Virus record (IMG/VR): IMGVR_UViG_3300030102_001857
Location: 1 to 36,848 of that record
Length of the DNA stretch: 36,848 bases
Reading direction: 5' to 3' (one strand)
From: a virus
A program made the position numbers and the translations under genes. Of this stretch, positions 1-9,201 are shown in pieces; within the stretch, counting starts at the first letter, position 1, and each line of letters starts with the position of its first letter. The notes under the pieces are model-generated. The model saw only the letters and a program-made list of their open reading frames with translations. It searched no databases and was not told the origin of the DNA.

Positions 1-97
1 TACCGGATGGAGCGCAACCCTCGTCTATGTCCACCGATTGAATATCAGTATTGTTTGCCGCTGTAGCATCAAACTGAGTAATGTTATTCTTAGCCAT
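1..97 (-). CDS. Fibre-anchor-like small virion protein, copy 1 (partial, 3' end outside window)
   Basis: Only the first 32 codons are present; the gene runs off the left edge. It starts MAKNNITQFDATAANNTD and matches the N-terminus of the complete 107-aa protein at 34896-35219. Bases 1-79 are identical to 35123-35201, and 93 of 97 bases match over the whole piece. The ATG shares a base with the stop of the upstream ejection gene (TAATG), the same junction seen at the other copy. The family looks like the N-terminal attachment part of a tail fibre. Whether it is a true second copy or an assembly branch cannot be decided from the window. Confidence 0.6.
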   Translation of the reverse strand, partial: MAKNNITQFDATAANNTDIQSVDIDEGCAPSG

Positions 98-1698
98 TAT
101 CTAAACCTTTCCTCAAGTAATCTTAGTTGTTCAATTGTCGGCGGTAATCTTCTAGAAATTTGCTCATTTACTGTCGGTGTACTCATTGCGCCAACAGCGG
201 GAGATCCCAATCGTGATATATTTCCAGGTGCAGCAAGAGATTGAGTAACCAAAGATCTGCCAAGCGGATTTTGATATACTGCCCCTGTTCCAAGCGTACT
301 CAACAAACCAAGCGCACCAACCGCACCAGGATTTTGTCTTAATTGATTTAGCCCGATCATTAGCGCGGCTCTTTCAGCCGAACCACTATCAGGAATAGTT
401 CTGCCAATGACTTCCTGTCCAACTGACCCCAACTCTTGAAGCGGTGCTTTACCTGTCGCCGTTGCTATCTTATCTCTGCTTCGATCTGTGGCTCTTGAGC
501 CTCTTAATAGTTGTGCAGGGGTAAACCTTCCCTCTCTAGTAATTGCGGCAACAGTAGCTTTTCTAACAGGTAATAAAGTTCTAAATGCACGTTGTACTTT
601 TTTATACTCACGACTAGCTTGTGGGTTTGTTCCCTTCATGCTTTCGCGTAAGAGATTTTGAACGTCTTGCAAAGCTTCGCCAAGATTGCGGTCTTGTGGG
701 TTTGCACTTCTTTTAAAGTTAGACGCTTCTAAACCAAGACTGCTATCTATATCTTTTAATACTTCACCGCGTAAAATTCTGTCTTTAGTAGTAACTTTTG
801 AAGCTAGTATCTTTTGCAATTTTGCTTGAAATGTTTTTAGACCGTCCTGACCTAAATCAAGATTGTTTTCTACAATTTTAACTAGACCGTCCTCAAAGTC
901 CCCGCCAACATCTGCCTTTAGCTTTGGTATGACCTTTGAATAGGCTTCATCAACTTGATCTTTAGCAAACTGATATGCCGCTTGACCTTCTAAGTTTTTT
1001 GGAACTTTTTTTGCCCCTTTGCCAAGTATTCTAATGGAAGTATTTATCGCCGCACGATTAAAGTCACCCATTGCTGTTTGTTGTGCAGACTCTATAACGT
1101 CACCAACAATCGGGATAGATGTTGCTCTTTCTTCTATCTCTCCGACAATACCACCAACTCTTTGACCTGGTGTTAAGCGCACACCTTCTTTCATCAGACG
1201 TTTCGCCGCTTCAGTAACTTTTGGGAAAATTATGTCACCTGCCTTTGAACCCGCTGCACCAAGCGCACCAGAAGTAATGGCTGATTTACCTCTTTCTGCT
1301 ACATCACCTTCGCCTTTACCAAACCCATAAGCGGCCCCTTCAATACCGCCCACCTTCATAGCGCCTTTAACACCAACTCTAGCCAACCCTGCGCCGCCTA
1401 ATGCCGCTGTAGGCAATGAACCGCCTATCTCTGCAGCAATTGCAGTCTTTGGATTTTCTTCAGCAAACTTTGCTATTTCTGACCTAATTTTAGTTAAGTT
1501 TTTCTGGTACTCACCATCACCAATAGAATCTCTAATTCGGGCCTCAAGCTCATCACCGAAACCAAAACTTAAACCCTGTCCCGCTGTTCTAACTAAATTA
1601 GTTATGTAAGAGTCGGATTGCTCCTGTGGCTGTAATGCTTTTAGCCTTGCTTCCGCTTGAAGTAATTTAAGTTTCCTGAGATTATCAGCGTCTGACAT
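97..1698 (-). CDS. Putative DNA-ejection (internal virion) protein, 533 aa
   Basis: A large protein with no enzyme motif. The N-terminus is charged and helical, with a GFGDELEARIRD segment near residues 46-57 that I recognise from marine phage virion proteins. Residues about 85-160 are rich in Gly and Ala with short hydrophobic helices, a composition expected of a protein that enters or crosses a membrane. A long charged helical middle follows, then another small-residue hydrophobic stretch near residues 440-500. It is the third of three large late genes after the gp13-like gene, the position of ejection proteins in podoviruses. An AAGGAAG ribosome site lies just before the ATG, and the gap to the upstream stop is 1 base. 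Function is inferred from position and composition. Confidence 0.6.
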   Translation of the reverse strand: MSDADNLRKLKLLQAEARLKALQPQEQSDSYITNLVRTAGQGLSFGFGDELEARIRDSIGDGEYQKNLTKIRSEIAKFAEENPKTAIAAEIGGSLPTAALGGAGLARVGVKGAMKVGGIEGAAYGFGKGEGDVAERGKSAITSGALGAAGSKAGDIIFPKVTEAAKRLMKEGVRLTPGQRVGGIVGEIEERATSIPIVGDVIESAQQTAMGDFNRAAINTSIRILGKGAKKVPKNLEGQAAYQFAKDQVDEAYSKVIPKLKADVGGDFEDGLVKIVENNLDLGQDGLKTFQAKLQKILASKVTTKDRILRGEVLKDIDSSLGLEASNFKRSANPQDRNLGEALQDVQNLLRESMKGTNPQASREYKKVQRAFRTLLPVRKATVAAITREGRFTPAQLLRGSRATDRSRDKIATATGKAPLQELGSVGQEVIGRTIPDSGSAERAALMIGLNQLRQNPGAVGALGLLSTLGTGAVYQNPLGRSLVTQSLAAPGNISRLGSPAVGAMSTPTVNEQISRRLPPTIEQLRLLEERFR

Positions 1699-1699
1699 T

Positions 1700-3199
1700 T
1701 TACTTCCTTCTCTCTAATTCTTCCAGAAGTGCTTTTTGTTGTTCAACAGTCATTTGCTCAACAGGTATTTGAACTAATATGTTTGAGATAGCCTCATCAG
1801 AAAGAGAACTTAACTGACTTAAATCTTCGGGAATAAGGTTAGAGGATAGAGCTGTTGGTTCCTCAAAACCAAGCTCTTGCCTTGCTCTTTGGTCTAAAAG
1901 GTTTGGATCAACTTCAATAGGCTCCAAAGGCTCATAGCCTAATTCACCATATTTTGCGCCTACGGCGATATTGTATTCCTGAATCCTATCTTTGTAACTT
2001 GTAAACTTATCAGTAAACAATCTTGAAATCTGCCCTCTTACAACTTCAGGGTTTTGAAGTAAGTTTACGTCACCACCTAAATTTGTAATAATACGCAAAG
2101 CGTCCTGTTCAGTCATAACACCGCCGCCAACGGTTTCAATTCTTGACCTACCAATCAAACCCTGCAATTCACCCGCCGCAAGTTTTAATGCAAGCTCTTC
2201 CTCACTCAGCTTTGCCATTTTACCTTTTCTGGAGAGAAGCGTTTTTATCGCCCCTGTCATTTGATCAGCTAAACGTGCAAAACCAACTTCAGAGTTTTGA
2301 ATGTTGTTCAGATAACTTGTGTATCTTTTTAAACTGGTTTGATCATCTCTCACTTCGTTTCTTAATTTTTTAAAATTAGAAGTATTTGGTATGCCCAAAT
2401 TAAAATAACTGTCGTTTACCGGAATTGCTGTAAGCGGGTCTAAAATTTCCTTTTTACCATCTTTTTCATAAAAAAGCTCATTAGTCATGGTATCAAAGGA
2501 AACACTGCCAATTATGTCATCACCAATTTTATAAGCACCTTTTTCTTGATACCTACCCCTATCACTTGGCGGCGTTGGCAACCTTCCTGTTAAAATGTAC
2601 GTTTTTCGATCATCGCCAGTTAATTTGTAAGTGTCGGCAAGTAATGTTCTTTGATCAGTCACATTTGTAGAACTTATTTGCGTAGCCTTTTTAAACGCCG
2701 CATCATATTCATCTTGTGTGATTTTACCGGCTTTTAAGTCGTCAGATAGCTTACCAATCGGAGATACAGCGGTGCTTCCAACAGGTTTAATATAATTCAA
2801 GACATTCAGCCTATCGTCATACTCTTTCTTTGTAATCCTATTGTTATCCAAATCGCTTTTAAGCTTTGCTATATTTGATAACGGTTGGCTTTGCTGTCTT
2901 TGAAATGCAATTTTATCATTGCGTATTTGTGCGGCAACGGAAGCAGGGTTATTGCTTGCTGAAATGATGCCCTTTTCTTGATCTGTAAAACCACCATCAG
3001 AAAGCAGTTTTGTCAAAGCCGCTTTACGCCGCCGATCCTCTTCCATATCCTGAAAGCTGCCATATGTGCCTATTCCGGCTTGTATGGCTTGCAAAGGGTT
3101 TTGACCATCTAACAACCCGATACCAGTAGTAAGCAACCCAAGATTTGCAGGCATGCCAAACTGACCAAACCTATTGTTAAAGTTGTCAAATATACCCAT
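1700..3199 (-). CDS. Putative internal virion/ejection protein with two SHOCT-like repeats, 499 aa
   Basis: The N-terminus is Gly/Phe/Asn-rich and hydrophobic (residues 1-50), followed by a charged helical region. Residues about 108-172 hold two copies of a short helix-turn motif resembling SHOCT domains: a leucine helix, a turn ending in ITKKEYD or ITQDEYD, then a second helix. SHOCT-like units usually act in oligomerisation. The C-terminal half is helical with a Glu/Gln-rich end. The start codon overlaps the upstream stop as TAATG. Position between the S74-ended protein and the 533-aa protein makes it a likely member of the DNA-ejection complex. No catalytic residues are visible. Confidence 0.55.
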   Translation of the reverse strand: MGIFDNFNNRFGQFGMPANLGLLTTGIGLLDGQNPLQAIQAGIGTYGSFQDMEEDRRRKAALTKLLSDGGFTDQEKGIISASNNPASVAAQIRNDKIAFQRQQSQPLSNIAKLKSDLDNNRITKKEYDDRLNVLNYIKPVGSTAVSPIGKLSDDLKAGKITQDEYDAAFKKATQISSTNVTDQRTLLADTYKLTGDDRKTYILTGRLPTPPSDRGRYQEKGAYKIGDDIIGSVSFDTMTNELFYEKDGKKEILDPLTAIPVNDSYFNLGIPNTSNFKKLRNEVRDDQTSLKRYTSYLNNIQNSEVGFARLADQMTGAIKTLLSRKGKMAKLSEEELALKLAAGELQGLIGRSRIETVGGGVMTEQDALRIITNLGGDVNLLQNPEVVRGQISRLFTDKFTSYKDRIQEYNIAVGAKYGELGYEPLEPIEVDPNLLDQRARQELGFEEPTALSSNLIPEDLSQLSSLSDEAISNILVQIPVEQMTVEQQKALLEELERRK

Positions 3200-4758
3200 T
3201 ATATCGCCCCCATCACTTCATTGCTTAACGCTGCATAGTCGAGCATTAAGTAGCCAGTTGGGTGTCTATAAACGTGTTCTGGGTAAAGTTTCTGAGCCTC
3301 TTGAGCCATAAATCCTTCAGTTGGATAAGTCTCAAAACGGTTCTTTCTAGCTGTTTCATTCCACTTCCAACGGTACACACTCAATCCGTTAGGGTGTTTG
3401 CCTAGCAACTCTACATCTTCTTTCAGCCTAGTATCTGAGGCAAGCAATCCTAATGCACCACCCCCTATTGCACCCATAGCGGGACTAAGCCCTGCAATAC
3501 CTAATGTATTCGCCAAACTAGCACCCGCTAGAGCACCGCCTAAACCTGATTGTAAGGCACTAGGACCGCCACCTGTCTGTGTGCTTGTCGTGCCAAACAT
3601 ACCTTGACCCATACCAGACGCACCAAGGAGCGCATTAATACGGTTTTGATCAAGAATATTTTGCTCTGCAACCCTAGCTCTTTCAGCGTCAAGCGCGGCT
3701 TGTGCAGGGGCTTGCTGCATTGCGCCAAGATCCTGAAGCGTACCAATACGACTTTGTTCAGCCGCCAATATCGCGGGTAATGCTTGAGCCGCTTGTAATT
3801 GCATTGCAGCGGAAGATTTGGTTTGATCTAACTGATTAGACGCAAGTGACTGAGAAGCACCTAACTGACGTGATAAGTCGGCTTGCTGTGCTCTTAACAA
3901 GTTATTTGCAATGTCTGTATTCTGTCCAAGATTTTGACCAAATGCCGCTGATAATGCTCTTGTAGCATCGACTTGATTAGCCAAATTAGTTTGCCCTGCA
4001 CCAACAATGTTTTGACCAAGGGTTGCTTCTCTTGAAAGATCTTGCCCTGATACATTACCCAACGCCTGTGCAGCCGCTAATCTGTTAGCCCTGTCTTGTT
4101 GTAGGTTTTGCGCCAATATCGGTGCAGCCGCATTTGATATACCCGCACCCAACGCTCCGGCAAATGAGTCGGAACCTAGCCTACCGCCAAGAGCATACTG
4201 TGACGTTGCTCTATCTACCGCACCAGAAATGGCACTATCTAATTGCTGTTGAAGAAATGGATTAGTGCCACCATCCATCGCCATAGTGCCTAAAAGACCT
4301 GTCGCTAGGTTCTCACGGTTTTGCTGCGCTGTAAGAGGATCAAGACTTGTTGATTGACGAGATAGACCCTGCAACTGAGCAATCGCCGGATCTGTACTGC
4401 CAAATAAACCTTCTAAACGAGAAGCATCAGCAACTTGATTTGCAAGCCTACTTAAGTTTGTATCATCAAAGGTAATACCTGTGTCACCTTGAGCAAAACC
4501 AGTAAGCGTTTGCTCCATTTGATCAATATACGCCGGACGCTCCATAAGACCTTCAGCCGCCGTAAGTGCAGCCTGTTGTAAGGGCGAAAATGGAGCCATA
4601 GTAGGCCCATCATATGCCCTTGGATTAAAGTCAGACGTAGCCTGGAAAGCAGCCTGAAATGGGTTAAAATCCTCATAGGCTTGCGTTAAAGCCGCCTCGA
4701 TTGGTTCTGGTAGCTTTTGAACATTTGTAATTGTTGAATTTTTACTACCCTTACTCAT
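3199..4758 (-). CDS. Virion protein with C-terminal S74 intramolecular chaperone-like domain, 519 aa
   Basis: Residues 1-60 contain a Pro/Phe-rich segment (GPTMAPFSPLQQAAL) of a kind common in marine podovirus ejection proteins. Residues about 60-390 are Ala/Gln/Leu-rich helix with many Q-L-A-N repeats, probably a long oligomeric coiled region. A Gly/Ala hydrophobic segment follows at about 395-440. The last 79 residues begin SDTRLKEDVELLG and match the peptidase S74 (endosialidase-type) chaperone, including the Ser-Asp at the predicted self-cleavage point (S441-D442). S74 domains normally trimerise fibres and then cut themselves off, so here the domain may guide assembly of an ejection or tail-tip protein. 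The start overlaps the stop of the gp13-like gene by 8 bases. Confidence 0.65.
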   Translation of the reverse strand: MSKGSKNSTITNVQKLPEPIEAALTQAYEDFNPFQAAFQATSDFNPRAYDGPTMAPFSPLQQAALTAAEGLMERPAYIDQMEQTLTGFAQGDTGITFDDTNLSRLANQVADASRLEGLFGSTDPAIAQLQGLSRQSTSLDPLTAQQNRENLATGLLGTMAMDGGTNPFLQQQLDSAISGAVDRATSQYALGGRLGSDSFAGALGAGISNAAAPILAQNLQQDRANRLAAAQALGNVSGQDLSREATLGQNIVGAGQTNLANQVDATRALSAAFGQNLGQNTDIANNLLRAQQADLSRQLGASQSLASNQLDQTKSSAAMQLQAAQALPAILAAEQSRIGTLQDLGAMQQAPAQAALDAERARVAEQNILDQNRINALLGASGMGQGMFGTTSTQTGGGPSALQSGLGGALAGASLANTLGIAGLSPAMGAIGGGALGLLASDTRLKEDVELLGKHPNGLSVYRWKWNETARKNRFETYPTEGFMAQEAQKLYPEHVYRHPTGYLMLDYAALSNEVMGAI

Positions 4759-5176
4759 CCCTAAGATCCTTCTTAAAAGTTATATAGGCTTGCTCCCAAT
4801 CAAGAGGCTCTAAGTATTTTGACCATGCTCTACGTCCATATGCCTCTAAATGAGAGCAACCATTACGCTTTGCATGTTCCTCAACTGCCTCTTGTGCCAT
4901 TCCTAACCATTCCTTCATTCTTGAGCCGCCCACAAAATCCATTGCGAGAGCTTTCCTTCTCGGATAATCAATTATTCGTGTGGAAATAACGCCGACAAAC
5001 TCACCGCTGTCCTCATCAAGCGCTACCCAAACGACATAAACGCCTTTTAAACAGGCCTCATAAACATCATTTATTCGTATTAATTCTGGTGAAAGGCGCA
5101 CCGCCTTATTCAACAACGGAGCTACATGCTGCCAAACTTGAGGCAGTAACGGAGCACCAATTGGTACTATTTTCAT
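4751..5176 (-). CDS. T7 gp13-like / GNAT-fold internal virion protein, 141 aa
   Basis: Length and pattern fit the GNAT-like proteins found in podovirus structural operons (T7 gp13 family). An N-terminal helix with PLLNKAV is followed by a strand pair VYVVWVALDEDSGEFVGVI, the central GNAT beta sheet. Next come a helix with MKEWLGMAQEAVEEHAKRNG and a last strand with the HLEAYGRRAWSKYLEPLDW signature. In T7, gp13 is needed for making infectious particles; acetyl transfer by phage members is not established. The gene lies directly before the large ejection-protein genes, which fits that role. Confidence 0.6.
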   Translation of the reverse strand: MKIVPIGAPLLPQVWQHVAPLLNKAVRLSPELIRINDVYEACLKGVYVVWVALDEDSGEFVGVISTRIIDYPRRKALAMDFVGGSRMKEWLGMAQEAVEEHAKRNGCSHLEAYGRRAWSKYLEPLDWEQAYITFKKDLRDE

Positions 5177-5178
5177 TT

Positions 5179-5502
5179 TTATCCAATGACTATGTATATA
5201 AACGTTCTGTCCGTCTGAGAGTTGTTAGCGTGAGTTATTGTAAAACTCTGCTTTGCTCTCGCTGATAGGTACATTGTGCCGCCGCCTTGTTCAGCCGCTG
5301 CATTTGCTGTTGTTGGGGTAAAAACAATAACGCTTTCACTACCCACTCTATAATCTGTTACTGTTGTGCTTGCTGCACTTGCGCCAAGTGTAACCTCACC
5401 CGCTGCATTTATCTTTCCATCCACCACGAGATTAACAACATTTGCTGTTTCTCTAGGTGAGCCACCGCTTGCCGGAAGCTTTACATAATTTATCTCTGTC
5501 AT
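5179..5502 (-). CDS. Small beta-rich virion protein, 107 aa, function unknown
   Basis: A short Thr/Ala/Val-rich protein, probably all beta. The C-terminal stretch FTITHANNSQTDRTFIYIV resembles a conserved ending I recognise from small structural proteins of marine podoviruses, but I know no assigned function. Its start overlaps the stop of the nozzle-like gene by 4 bases, so it is translated with tail genes. A decoration or tail-accessory role is possible. Confidence 0.5.
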   Translation of the reverse strand: MTEINYVKLPASGGSPRETANVVNLVVDGKINAAGEVTLGASAASTTVTDYRVGSESVIVFTPTTANAAAEQGGGTMYLSARAKQSFTITHANNSQTDRTFIYIVIG

Positions 5503-6959
5503 CTTCTGCCAAGCGTCACCGCGTCAACATCCACGCCAAGCGCATATCTCCAAGTGCCACTCGCGTTTACTCTAACCCTGTGGTAACGCCCATGTGTTCT
5601 GACCGGACAACTATTATCATCATTAATGCTTGATGCCGTTGTAAAGGTTGCCTTGTCTATCTGTCTGCTTCTAGAGCCAACTTGTACGTTAAGCGTAGGA
5701 GCCACATCCCTTCCCGTTACATATGGCGTTACACCTTTAATTAATGATTGCCGCATTGGTGCAGTTTCAAATTCTGACGTTTCCAAAACAGCATCTAACT
5801 GAGCACCAGTAAGCGTCTGTAGCTTTTTGTCTTTACTCGCGGATAATTGGAAAAAACCACCCGCGTATAAACTTGAATCAAAAGATGTTGTTAAAGCATC
5901 TAAACTAGAATTAAGATTATCCAACCCTTCAAGCGTCATATTTGGCGTAAGTGAATTACCCAAAAATTCATGATCAAGGTTTATTAAGGACCACTTTTGA
6001 ACCGCATAATTGTAAACTAGTATTTTATTAGGCTCTCCGGTGCTTTCTCTATCAGCATAAGACCACATAACAATCTGATTTTCAGGATCAATAGTAGAGC
6101 TTAGACGATCTGCAAATTTAAAATTCATGCTGTCAAAGAAAAACTTATCTACTTTCTCCGCACCAATAGGAATTGATTTAGAGCCATCAAAAAAGAAAAA
6201 CCCATCATCAGCTAAGTAAAAGACCTGAGTTGGGCCAAGTGAAGTCACAGAATTTGGATAATTACACCCATGCCCTGTTTCTACTTTTTCAAAAGTAAAA
6301 ATTAAAGGCGAACCAACATACTGCATACGAGCAATCGCTTTTTCTAATAAAACAACGCCAAACTCACCGCCGACTAATCCAGTAATATGCCCTGCATCAG
6401 CAATATCTTGAAAGTCAGCTTGTGCCGTTCCTAACGTCCAAGAATTAGCATCATTTATCTGTGACCAACGCACCCTTGAGCGATATGTAGCTGAAGAATA
6501 TGTAACGTTTGCTGTAACCACAAAGTCTCGAACAACCGCTAAATATTTTGCAGCCGGAGCACCAGAAATTGCAGAAAACGCTGAACTTGAACCAATTGTA
6601 AACTTTTGCAAAACATCGCTATCACTGCCACTTGCAATAACGTCATTGCCAAAACGCACAAACTTCCATTGCTCATCGGCTGAAAGGCTATAAGAGCCGC
6701 TTTTTACATCAGCTAACGCAAATGTTCCGTTATTCATTTTGTAAAGCTTGCCGGAGTCACCGACAAAAATAAAAATCGTATCGTTTGTATCTTTGGTGGC
6801 ATAAATGCCTCTAATGCGATTGTCAGCCGCTTGGCTAACTTCAGAAAGACCAAAGAAAGGTCTGTAGCCTCTTGCAGCGGGAATAACATTTGTAGCAACC
6901 GTAGACCCAGGATTTTGAAAATCCGACTGATCAGGTAGCCACTCACCAAAAGGTATCAT
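5499..6959 (-). CDS. P22 gp10-like tail nozzle / packaged-DNA stabilisation protein, 486 aa
   Basis: The protein starts MIPFGEWLPDQSDF, a signature of podovirus nozzle proteins, and continues as repeated beta strands with blade-like motifs such as GIYATKD, IFVGDSGKLYKM and WKFVRFGNDVIASG in residues 40-130. This fits a beta-propeller-like fold. P22 gp10-type proteins sit below the adaptor and close the portal channel after packaging. An ATG at 6959, overlapping the upstream stop as ATGA, is preferred to a GTG 12 bases earlier. The order capsid, adaptor, neck proteins, then this gene is the usual order for short-tailed phages. Confidence 0.65.
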   Translation of the reverse strand: MIPFGEWLPDQSDFQNPGSTVATNVIPAARGYRPFFGLSEVSQAADNRIRGIYATKDTNDTIFIFVGDSGKLYKMNNGTFALADVKSGSYSLSADEQWKFVRFGNDVIASGSDSDVLQKFTIGSSSAFSAISGAPAAKYLAVVRDFVVTANVTYSSATYRSRVRWSQINDANSWTLGTAQADFQDIADAGHITGLVGGEFGVVLLEKAIARMQYVGSPLIFTFEKVETGHGCNYPNSVTSLGPTQVFYLADDGFFFFDGSKSIPIGAEKVDKFFFDSMNFKFADRLSSTIDPENQIVMWSYADRESTGEPNKILVYNYAVQKWSLINLDHEFLGNSLTPNMTLEGLDNLNSSLDALTTSFDSSLYAGGFFQLSASKDKKLQTLTGAQLDAVLETSEFETAPMRQSLIKGVTPYVTGRDVAPTLNVQVGSRSRQIDKATFTTASSINDDNSCPVRTHGRYHRVRVNASGTWRYALGVDVDAVTLGRR

Positions 6960-7870
6960 TGATTCAACCACCTATCTGTACCCGCTGTGCGAGTGTTAAA
7001 TACCGCTGTAGCCGGAACTATATCAGTCCAAGCCTCACCCATTTCTTCCGCAATCGCCACACCCTCTATACTTAAATCAACTGACGCTGCATACGCGGCT
7101 TTGTAATTCACACCAGTAGTGGTGCTTCCGGTTATTGCAATTGTGTCAGTTGCCGCCAATGCAAATGTTCCCAAAACATTACCTGTGGCTGTTATAGCAA
7201 TGTTAGTAGTTCCTGATGTCTCCACAACTCGTGAGGACGCAACCGCTGTACCAGTAATTGTTATTGTCGCTGAAGCCGCAAAAGACTTAATTAATCCAAA
7301 TTCAAAAGACGTAATATTAGCAACACCACCCATGCCTGAGTGATTTGTGCAATAATAATGTAATGTGCTTGGCGTACTCGCAGAAACAGTTATCTCAGTA
7401 TAAGCGTTAGCCGTTCCTGGTGTGCCAGTTGTGGTAACGCCTGTGGTATATTCTGAACCACTATTATGAGAGCCATTGGCAGTAGTAGAAAACCGTAGCG
7501 GGTGGCCTGAGTTGCTACTATCAGACTGATCAAACCTATATGTGTTCCCGACTACAAGCTCTAATGTAGGACTCGCACCAGATAAACCCGCAATATAGTA
7601 TTTATTACCTGAACCATAAGAGTTAGTACCAGACGCAACGGTTACATCATAAACAACAGTGGTTGCCGCGTTTATCGTAATTAGTGCAGTTGCAGATACC
7701 GCCGCCGTAAAGTTAGCACTACCTGTGCCAGTAACAGCAATACTTTCAGCCGCTGCAACCTCGAATAAATTGATAGTATCAAGATATTCTAACGTGCCAT
7801 AAGCGTCTAAACTATCAAGCGTACCCCAAGTATCAAGCTGATCTAAACTAGGGCCAATAATTTCAGCCAT
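6956..7870 (-). CDS. Virion-associated protein with cupredoxin-like domain, 304 aa
   Basis: Residues 1-36 are LD repeats (LDTWGTLDSLDAYGTLEYLD). Residues about 40-70 and 190-280 are Thr/Ala-rich beta repeats of the ITITGTA type. Between them, residues about 73-188 look like a cupredoxin: a VVGNTYRFD strand, GHPLRF with H123, and HYYCTNHSGMGG with C174, H177 and M180. Together these give the His-Cys-His-Met set of a type 1 copper site, with C-x2-H-x2-M spacing. Known cupredoxins carry electrons; in a phage particle the domain may instead serve as a stable fold or a binding surface. It lies between the gp80-like and nozzle genes, so it is probably part of the neck, tail or capsid surface. Copper binding is inferred only from the residues. 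Confidence 0.6.
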   Translation of the reverse strand: MAEIIGPSLDQLDTWGTLDSLDAYGTLEYLDTINLFEVAAAESIAVTGTGSANFTAAVSATALITINAATTVVYDVTVASGTNSYGSGNKYYIAGLSGASPTLELVVGNTYRFDQSDSSNSGHPLRFSTTANGSHNSGSEYTTGVTTTGTPGTANAYTEITVSASTPSTLHYYCTNHSGMGGVANITSFEFGLIKSFAASATITITGTAVASSRVVETSGTTNIAITATGNVLGTFALAATDTIAITGSTTTGVNYKAAYAASVDLSIEGVAIAEEMGEAWTDIVPATAVFNTRTAGTDRWLNQ

Positions 7871-7871
7871 A

Positions 7872-8258
7872 TTAAGCCGCCGTTATGTCTAAATCGCCAG
7901 TTGCAACCCTTACAATATCTCCTGTCGCTATAACTTTTGATGCACTAAAAGTACCATGAATCAAAAGATTCCCAGAACTCGCCGCATCAAACAACGCCCA
8001 ATGGCTTACGGTCCCCCAAGCACCAGTAGCCGCACTAAACTCAATAGTTGAGTCATTGCTTGTTGTACCGCTTGCTGCACTTGCAAAAGTAATTGCTTTT
8101 CTTGAATAATTATTACCTGTCAACTCTGTACCTGAGTTATCATCACCAAATGATCCAGTTGATAAACCCAAATACACCGCTGAAGGCATTGTATATGAAG
8201 TTGTTCCTAAAACGTGATCTAATACCTTTAACTCAAGGTAGTCTGACATTGCACTCAT
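7872..8258 (-). CDS. Gp80-like small structural protein, 128 aa
   Basis: The sequence fits a widespread family of phage structural proteins: an N-terminal helix MSDYLELKVLDHVLG, then TMPSAVYLGLST, GNNYSRKAITF, WGTVSHWALFDA and GNLLIHGTFSASK, ending in a GDL strand. The family is mostly beta and is found near head-tail joining and tail genes. Its exact place in the particle is not known to me. It begins 2 bases after the adaptor stop. Confidence 0.6.
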   Translation of the reverse strand: MSAMSDYLELKVLDHVLGTTSYTMPSAVYLGLSTGSFGDDNSGTELTGNNYSRKAITFASAASGTTSNDSTIEFSAATGAWGTVSHWALFDAASSGNLLIHGTFSASKVIATGDIVRVATGDLDITAA

Positions 8259-8260
8259 TT

Positions 8261-8884
8261 TTACGCTCCTAAATAATCAGATTTCATTGAAAGCGAACCG
8301 GCAAAGAACGCTTTATCATTATCCTTGTTGATCTCTTCTATTGCTCTTGAGAAAAGTGTGTCGTACTGCGCGGCCCTAGCCTCATCCATCAAAAAGATAT
8401 GTGCAGCGGATAATGAACCATATAAATACACGTCTGGGTGACGTGTTAAAACTGTGTTGGTAAGGTTAGCATCTGATAATGCAGATATATCCTCACCGTA
8501 AATAATCTCTATTGTATACGCACTATCTGGAATAGGACGCATAGCAATCTCAGCGCCAATAATTGTATAAAGCTTTGGTCTACCGCCACCAGAGGAAGCA
8601 TACTTTTCATAGTAATCCTTTGGTGTTGCATAATCTAAAACTTCAACTGTGCTTGTGTTATTCTTAACAAGCCTTATACGGCGCAAATCGGTTGGCAGTG
8701 ATATAAACTCATCACCGGAAGTTGTTACGGCTGTCGCACGTTTTTCCTGTGACCGCGTTTCTAGTTCCCTACTCATTCTTGACTCAGCAAGAGATATAAA
8801 TTCAGGAATACGATCAGTTAAATCGGAACGAGCCAAAAAGTTAGCAATAGCTGTCTTTAGCTCTGTGTACGTTGTAATCGCCAT
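8261..8884 (-). CDS. Head-tail adaptor protein, 207 aa
   Basis: The N-terminal helix TYTELKTAIANFLARSDL, then RIPEFISLAESRMSREL, the ISLPTDLRRIRLV strand and the TPKDYYEKY helix form the pattern of podovirus adaptor proteins (phage adaptor family). A middle strand pair includes GAEIAMRPIPD, and C-terminal helices follow from TNTVLTRHPDVYLYGSL. The protein is expected to form a ring under the portal and receive the nozzle. Its start overlaps the preceding stop as TAATG. Confidence 0.7.
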   Translation of the reverse strand: MAITTYTELKTAIANFLARSDLTDRIPEFISLAESRMSRELETRSQEKRATAVTTSGDEFISLPTDLRRIRLVKNNTSTVEVLDYATPKDYYEKYASSGGGRPKLYTIIGAEIAMRPIPDSAYTIEIIYGEDISALSDANLTNTVLTRHPDVYLYGSLSAAHIFLMDEARAAQYDTLFSRAIEEINKDNDKAFFAGSLSMKSDYLGA

Positions 8885-9201
8885 TAGATAAGCCTACCGC
8901 CTGTTGCCTTGAAACCCTTGTTTTCTTCAAGCCACTGCATCCACGCTTTCGGATTGTCCTTTGGTTGCCCAAACTTTTCCACCAAATGATGATAAAGAAT
9001 GGCAGGGATTTCACCGACTTTGTGCTTATGCTTTTGAGTGTTTCCAATCAGATCACCGTAGCGATAATCATTGGCACTTTCTTTTGCTAAATCCTTCACC
9101 GGATCAACATTCACAGTTGTTGTAACCCTGTGTCCATCAGCGCCACTTTCAAATACTGTGCGCTTCCCTGTGATTGGATCTAAATTCAGTAGCTTTTTCA
9201 T
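8884..9201 (-). CDS. Conserved small phage protein between capsid and adaptor, 105 aa
   Basis: Starting at MKKLLNLDPITGKR gives 105 residues and puts the ATG just after the capsid terminator; the open frame goes 14 codons further upstream through the hairpin, so that start is unlikely. The middle is charged (NTQKHKHKVGEIPAILYHH) and the C-terminus contains AWMQWLEENKGFKATGGRLI. I recognise similar proteins after the capsid gene in marine podoviruses but know no function. Its position suggests a head completion or connector role. Confidence 0.55.
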   Translation of the reverse strand: MKKLLNLDPITGKRTVFESGADGHRVTTTVNVDPVKDLAKESANDYRYGDLIGNTQKHKHKVGEIPAILYHHLVEKFGQPKDNPKAWMQWLEENKGFKATGGRLI

